Assembly (NCBI GenBank): GCA_963575745.1
Contig: CAUYUJ010000692.1
Span: 225,001-289,000 of the forward strand
Length of the DNA stretch: 64,000 nucleotides
Origin: Prorocentrum cordatum
Lineage: Eukaryota; Sar; Dinophyceae; Prorocentrales; Prorocentraceae
Reading direction: 5' to 3'
The position numbers were made by a program, and so were the translations under genes. The first letter of the stretch is position 1, and every line of letters starts with the position of its first letter. This document shows, in pieces, positions 61,650 to 64,000 of the stretch. Below the pieces are notes generated by a model. The model searched no databases and was not told the DNA's origin. It saw only the letters and a list, made by a program, of their open reading frames with translations.

Positions 61650-61775
61650 ATCTACTTTAGGCACCCTCCTACTTCAAGGATCCAGTGGCTTCGCCTCTTC
61701 CTTCCTCTTTCGGAGGGCGGAAGCCCAGTCTACTTCCAGCGCCCTCCCACCTCATTTTTCTACCTACTACTTCGT
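61650..61775 (+). repeat. Dispersed repeat L, copy 2
   Basis: CCAATCTACTTTAGGCACCC, CTACTTCAAGGATCCAGTGG, CTTCGCCTCTTCCTTCCTC, GGGCGGAAGCCCAGTCTAC and TTCTACCTACTACTTCG, in the same order as at 49680-49800. Confidence 0.5.
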
Positions 61776-61975
61776 CCTACCGACGGCTGCGCATACAGTC
61801 GGGGCCCCGAAGAAGGAACCCTTTTCGTTGGGGAGGGGCTCGGTGTTCCCTGATTGCTTCACAGCTTGCCTCAGGTGTTCCTTGTGTTTCCGATGGGGAA
61901 TCGAAGTTTAACTTATGGAACAAATGGGGCCTCGTTCCTTATTGTGGGTTCCTTAGGTCAAGGCCCCGACTGTAG

Positions 61976-62094
61976 GCGTGACCGCTCGCTGGCTTGGCCA
62001 GCTCGCCGAGCTCTTGCGCGGCGGCGGCGGCGGCCTGCGCGCTCGGGTGGGGGCGCCCTCCGCGGACACGCGCACCGAGCGCCGCGCACCAGAG
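61976..62094 (+). CDS. Exon-like island
   Basis: Between CCCCGACTGTAG| and CCAGAG|GTCACTC. One frame gives VTARWLGQLAELLRGGGGG, LRARVGAPSADTRTERRAPE; a second frame (RDRSLAWPARRALARR) is also open. The first is more protein-like. Followed by a long purine tract. Confidence 0.35.
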
Positions 62095-62139
62095 GTCACT
62101 CTTCGGCGGCGAGCCCAGAGGGGCACGGGGGTGCGGGAG

Positions 62140-62530
62140 CCGGGGGCGAGGAGGGAGGGGTCGGGACGCGGGGGAGGGGCGGGGGGCGAGGACGAGGGAG
62201 GGAGGGAGTGCGGGGGGGAAGAGAGGAGGATGGGGGGAGGAGGGGAAGGAGGGTGGGGGAGCGAGGACGAGGGAGGAAGGGGGTGTGGGGGGGGAGAGGA
62301 GGAGGGAGAGGTCGGGGAGCGGGGGAGGGGTGGGGGAGCGAGGACGAGGGAGGAAGGGAGTGTAGGGGGGGAGAGAGGAGGATGGAAGGAGGAGGGGGAG
62401 GAGGGAGGATGGAAGGAGGAGGGGAAGGATGGAGGAGGGGAAGAAGGAGGATGGGTGGAAGGAGGAGGATGGGTGGGAGGGAGAGAGGAGGATGGAGGGA
62501 GGAGGGGAAGGAGGGGGGAGGGAGGAGGCC
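62140..62530. repeat. Purine tract (GGGGGAGNGAGGA words)
   Basis: About 390 bases of G/A-rich units such as GAGGACGAGGGAGGAAGGG and GAGAGGAGGATGG repeated several times. Long Gly/Glu/Arg and Ser/Pro frames are artefacts. Confidence 0.85.
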
Positions 62531-62666
62531 ACCGCGCGCACACGCCAAGATCCGAGCACTGAGCAGTCCAGGCAAGCCCAACACGCGCTCAGGATCACGC
62601 GGACAGAAACGCGCGAGAGAGAAGAGAGAAGAGAGGGAAGAGAGAGAGAGAGGCACACAACAAAGA

Positions 62667-62752
62667 GGTGGTGGTGGTGGTGGTGGTGGTGGTGGTGGTG
62701 GTGGTGGTGGTGGTGGTGGTGGTGGTGGTGGTGGTGGTGGTGGTGGTGGTGG
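62667..62752. repeat. (GTG)n microsatellite
   Basis: About 28 uninterrupted GTG triplets preceded by GAGAGAGAGAGGCACACAAC. Confidence 0.95.
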
Positions 62753-62759
62753 CTTGGGT

Positions 62760-63424
62760 AAGCATCGGTTGGGGCCGCCGGCGCAAGTCCTGTTAGCGGC
62801 ACCGCACTCAGGGTCGGCCAAGGGAGGAACGGGAAAGGACGGGGAGGGGAAATAAAAGGCGCCGAAACCCAGCGTCTTCGGGGGGGAGAGGAGGGGGTGC
62901 TCAATCGCTGCTGCACCAGATGGTATCGCCATACAACGCCTCCCCAAAAGTCTGATTGGGGCAACCCCTTGCGAACGTCGGGGGCCTCGAACAGGCAGGC
63001 TCCACGGGCCCGATTCCTGAGGGCATCGCGTGCTCCCTGCCTGGACGGCCCCAGGCGGGCCCTGGACGTTCCTCCGCACCGTCCCAGCCGATCCTCCACC
63101 CCACCAGAGGCAGATCCTCCTGCGGCTGGCGAGCCCAGGGGGGGGAACTGAGAAGAGGCGGGCCTGCTTAGAAGGCTCGGCAGGCCTCTGGTCTCCTGAG
63201 AAGGTTTGGAGGCCTTCCCCGAAGGACGCCAGAGGCTTCTCAGAGGGCCAGGGGGCTTCCGAGAAGCCCTTCCGCTTTCTGAGAAGGCAGGATGGCGGGA
63301 AGGAGATGTGTAGTGGAGGGGCGGGGTGAGGAGGACTTCGGGGGGTGGTCGCGCAGGAAGAAGGGGAGCATTGGGAGGCCGCAGGACCCAGCTCTACGAA
63401 TTGGGACGAAGTGGGATATTGAAA
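62760..63424. other. No recognisable gene; loose D-like repeats
   Basis: 63155-63300 repeats words such as TTAGAAGGCTCGG, CCTGAGAAGG, GGCTTCTCAGAGG and TTCCGAGAAGCCC, in both orientations, recalling foldback D, but no clean arms can be drawn. Confidence 0.35.
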
Positions 63425-63540
63425 CGATGCCAATACCGCTACCTCCCGGACATCTCTGGCGGTGCGTTTTGACGAGAATTCCGAGGCGAACCCAGCTGTG
63501 GCGACGAGGGCCTCCCAGGAGGCCCCAGAAGGTGACAACG
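63425..63540 (-). repeat. Dispersed repeat A, copy 7 (reverse)
   Basis: On minus: GGGCCTCCTGGGAGGCCC, TCGTCGCCACAGCTGGGTTC, GCCTCGGAATTCTCGTCA and GTAGCGGTATTGGCATC in the usual order. Confidence 0.75.
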
Positions 63541-63549
63541 AGGCAGAGG

Positions 63550-63722
63550 ATCTACTGACCCGGGGCAATGCAAACCCGGGTCAGTCGGGCTTTGCAGGAT
63601 TCTGCAAGATCCTGCAGGATCCTGCGCGATAGCCCGGTCAATGCTCTCCTGTCTCAGCAGGATCCTGCATGCATGATCGGGCGCTCTGACTGACCGCCGT
63701 TTGCATTGACCCCCGTCTCTTG
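63550..63722 (-). mobile_element. Dispersed element F, copy 3 (reverse, foldback)
   Basis: Ends pair: GGGGCAATGCAAACCCGGGT on the left and the complement of GGGGTCAATGCAAACGGCGG on the right, about 25 of 30 positions by eye. The interior repeats GGATCCTGCAGGATCCTGC. It shows that F is an inverted-repeat element like the others; copies 1 and 2 have weaker ends. Confidence 0.65.
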
Positions 63723-63929
63723 CACCACGAAAACGAGGCAGGGGAAGCGGCATCGATGCCCCGTCCTCCGAGGGGGGACGGCACGCCGCCGTTCCCGTTG
63801 CCCAGGGTCGCCCCTGCGTGCAGCACACCTCTGTGCGCGCCGCCGGGTCCAGCCTCGGCCCTGGACCTCTGGGGGGGCTGCGGGCGCAGAGGCACGAGCG
63901 GCGGGGCGTGCATCCTCTGCCCCTGGGCC

Positions 63930-64000
63930 TCCTCCCTCCTCCTCCTCCCCCTCCTCCTCCTCCTCCTCCTCCTCCTCCTCCTCCTCCTCCTACTCCAGAT
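63930..64000. repeat. (CTC)n microsatellite at window end
   Basis: CTCCTC triplets running to near the window edge. Confidence 0.9.

Overview
This looks like nuclear DNA of a dinoflagellate, probably a core dinoflagellate; the genus cannot be told from the sequence. The grounds are high GC content, thousands of bases of microsatellite and minisatellite, and decayed Copia-type and LINE-type retroelements whose residual protein blocks match, as I recall them, those typical of dinoflagellates. There is no intact conventional gene, and coding signal comes as short exon-like islands far apart. No rRNA, tRNA, CRISPR array or bacterial-type operon was seen. Most long open frames are read-through of triplet repeats such as GGA, GAT, AGT, CTC and GAC.

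Layout. 0.1-4.3 kb: decayed Copia element (Copia-1) with blocks in normal order: N-terminal domain, gag-pre-integrase, integrase, reverse transcriptase (RT), RNase H. 4.7-8.4 kb: dispersed repeats, duplicated purine tracts, an exon-like ORF (6423-6662) followed by tandem 5'-splice-site-like motifs, then a dense cluster of foldback elements (J, A, B, C, B, D). 9.4-13.4 kb: decayed LINE (LINE-1) with ORF1, endonuclease, RT and C-terminal parts. 13.6-16.5 kb: foldbacks E and B, exon-like islands, microsatellites. 16.8-18.3 kb: truncated Copia-2 and a SAP-like ORF. 19.4-24.6 kb: foldbacks E, C, B and K, a 640-base GGA tract and an exon-like island whose end abuts foldback C. 26.6-30.3 kb: GAT repeats, an ORF with a 42-base repeat, LINE-2 endonuclease. 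30.4-32.4 kb: 89-base and 180-base satellites. 32.7-35.2 kb: weak retroelement traces, unrecognised ORFs, an exon-like island. 35.3-41.7 kb: mainly simple and tandem repeats. 42.0-46.5 kb: LINE-3. 47.2-49.2 kb: three short exon-like islands with compatible phases, separated by microsatellite-filled introns. 51.6-64 kb: further exon islands, a 21-base minisatellite with higher-order structure, more foldbacks, pyrimidine tracts.

Interpretation. All exon-like islands found lie on the plus strand, as are all recognisable retroelement pieces. The simplest model is one or more very large plus-strand genes with tiny exons, their introns filled by dead retroelements, foldback (MITE- or introner-like) elements and microsatellites. 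The most interesting signals are foldback family B, whose inverted arms enclose two GC hairpins with 3-nt loops; foldback C starting at an exon end; tandem 5'-splice-site motifs after an exon; and microsatellites that begin at splice donors. All exon calls come from reading frames and splice dinucleotides alone and need transcript data.
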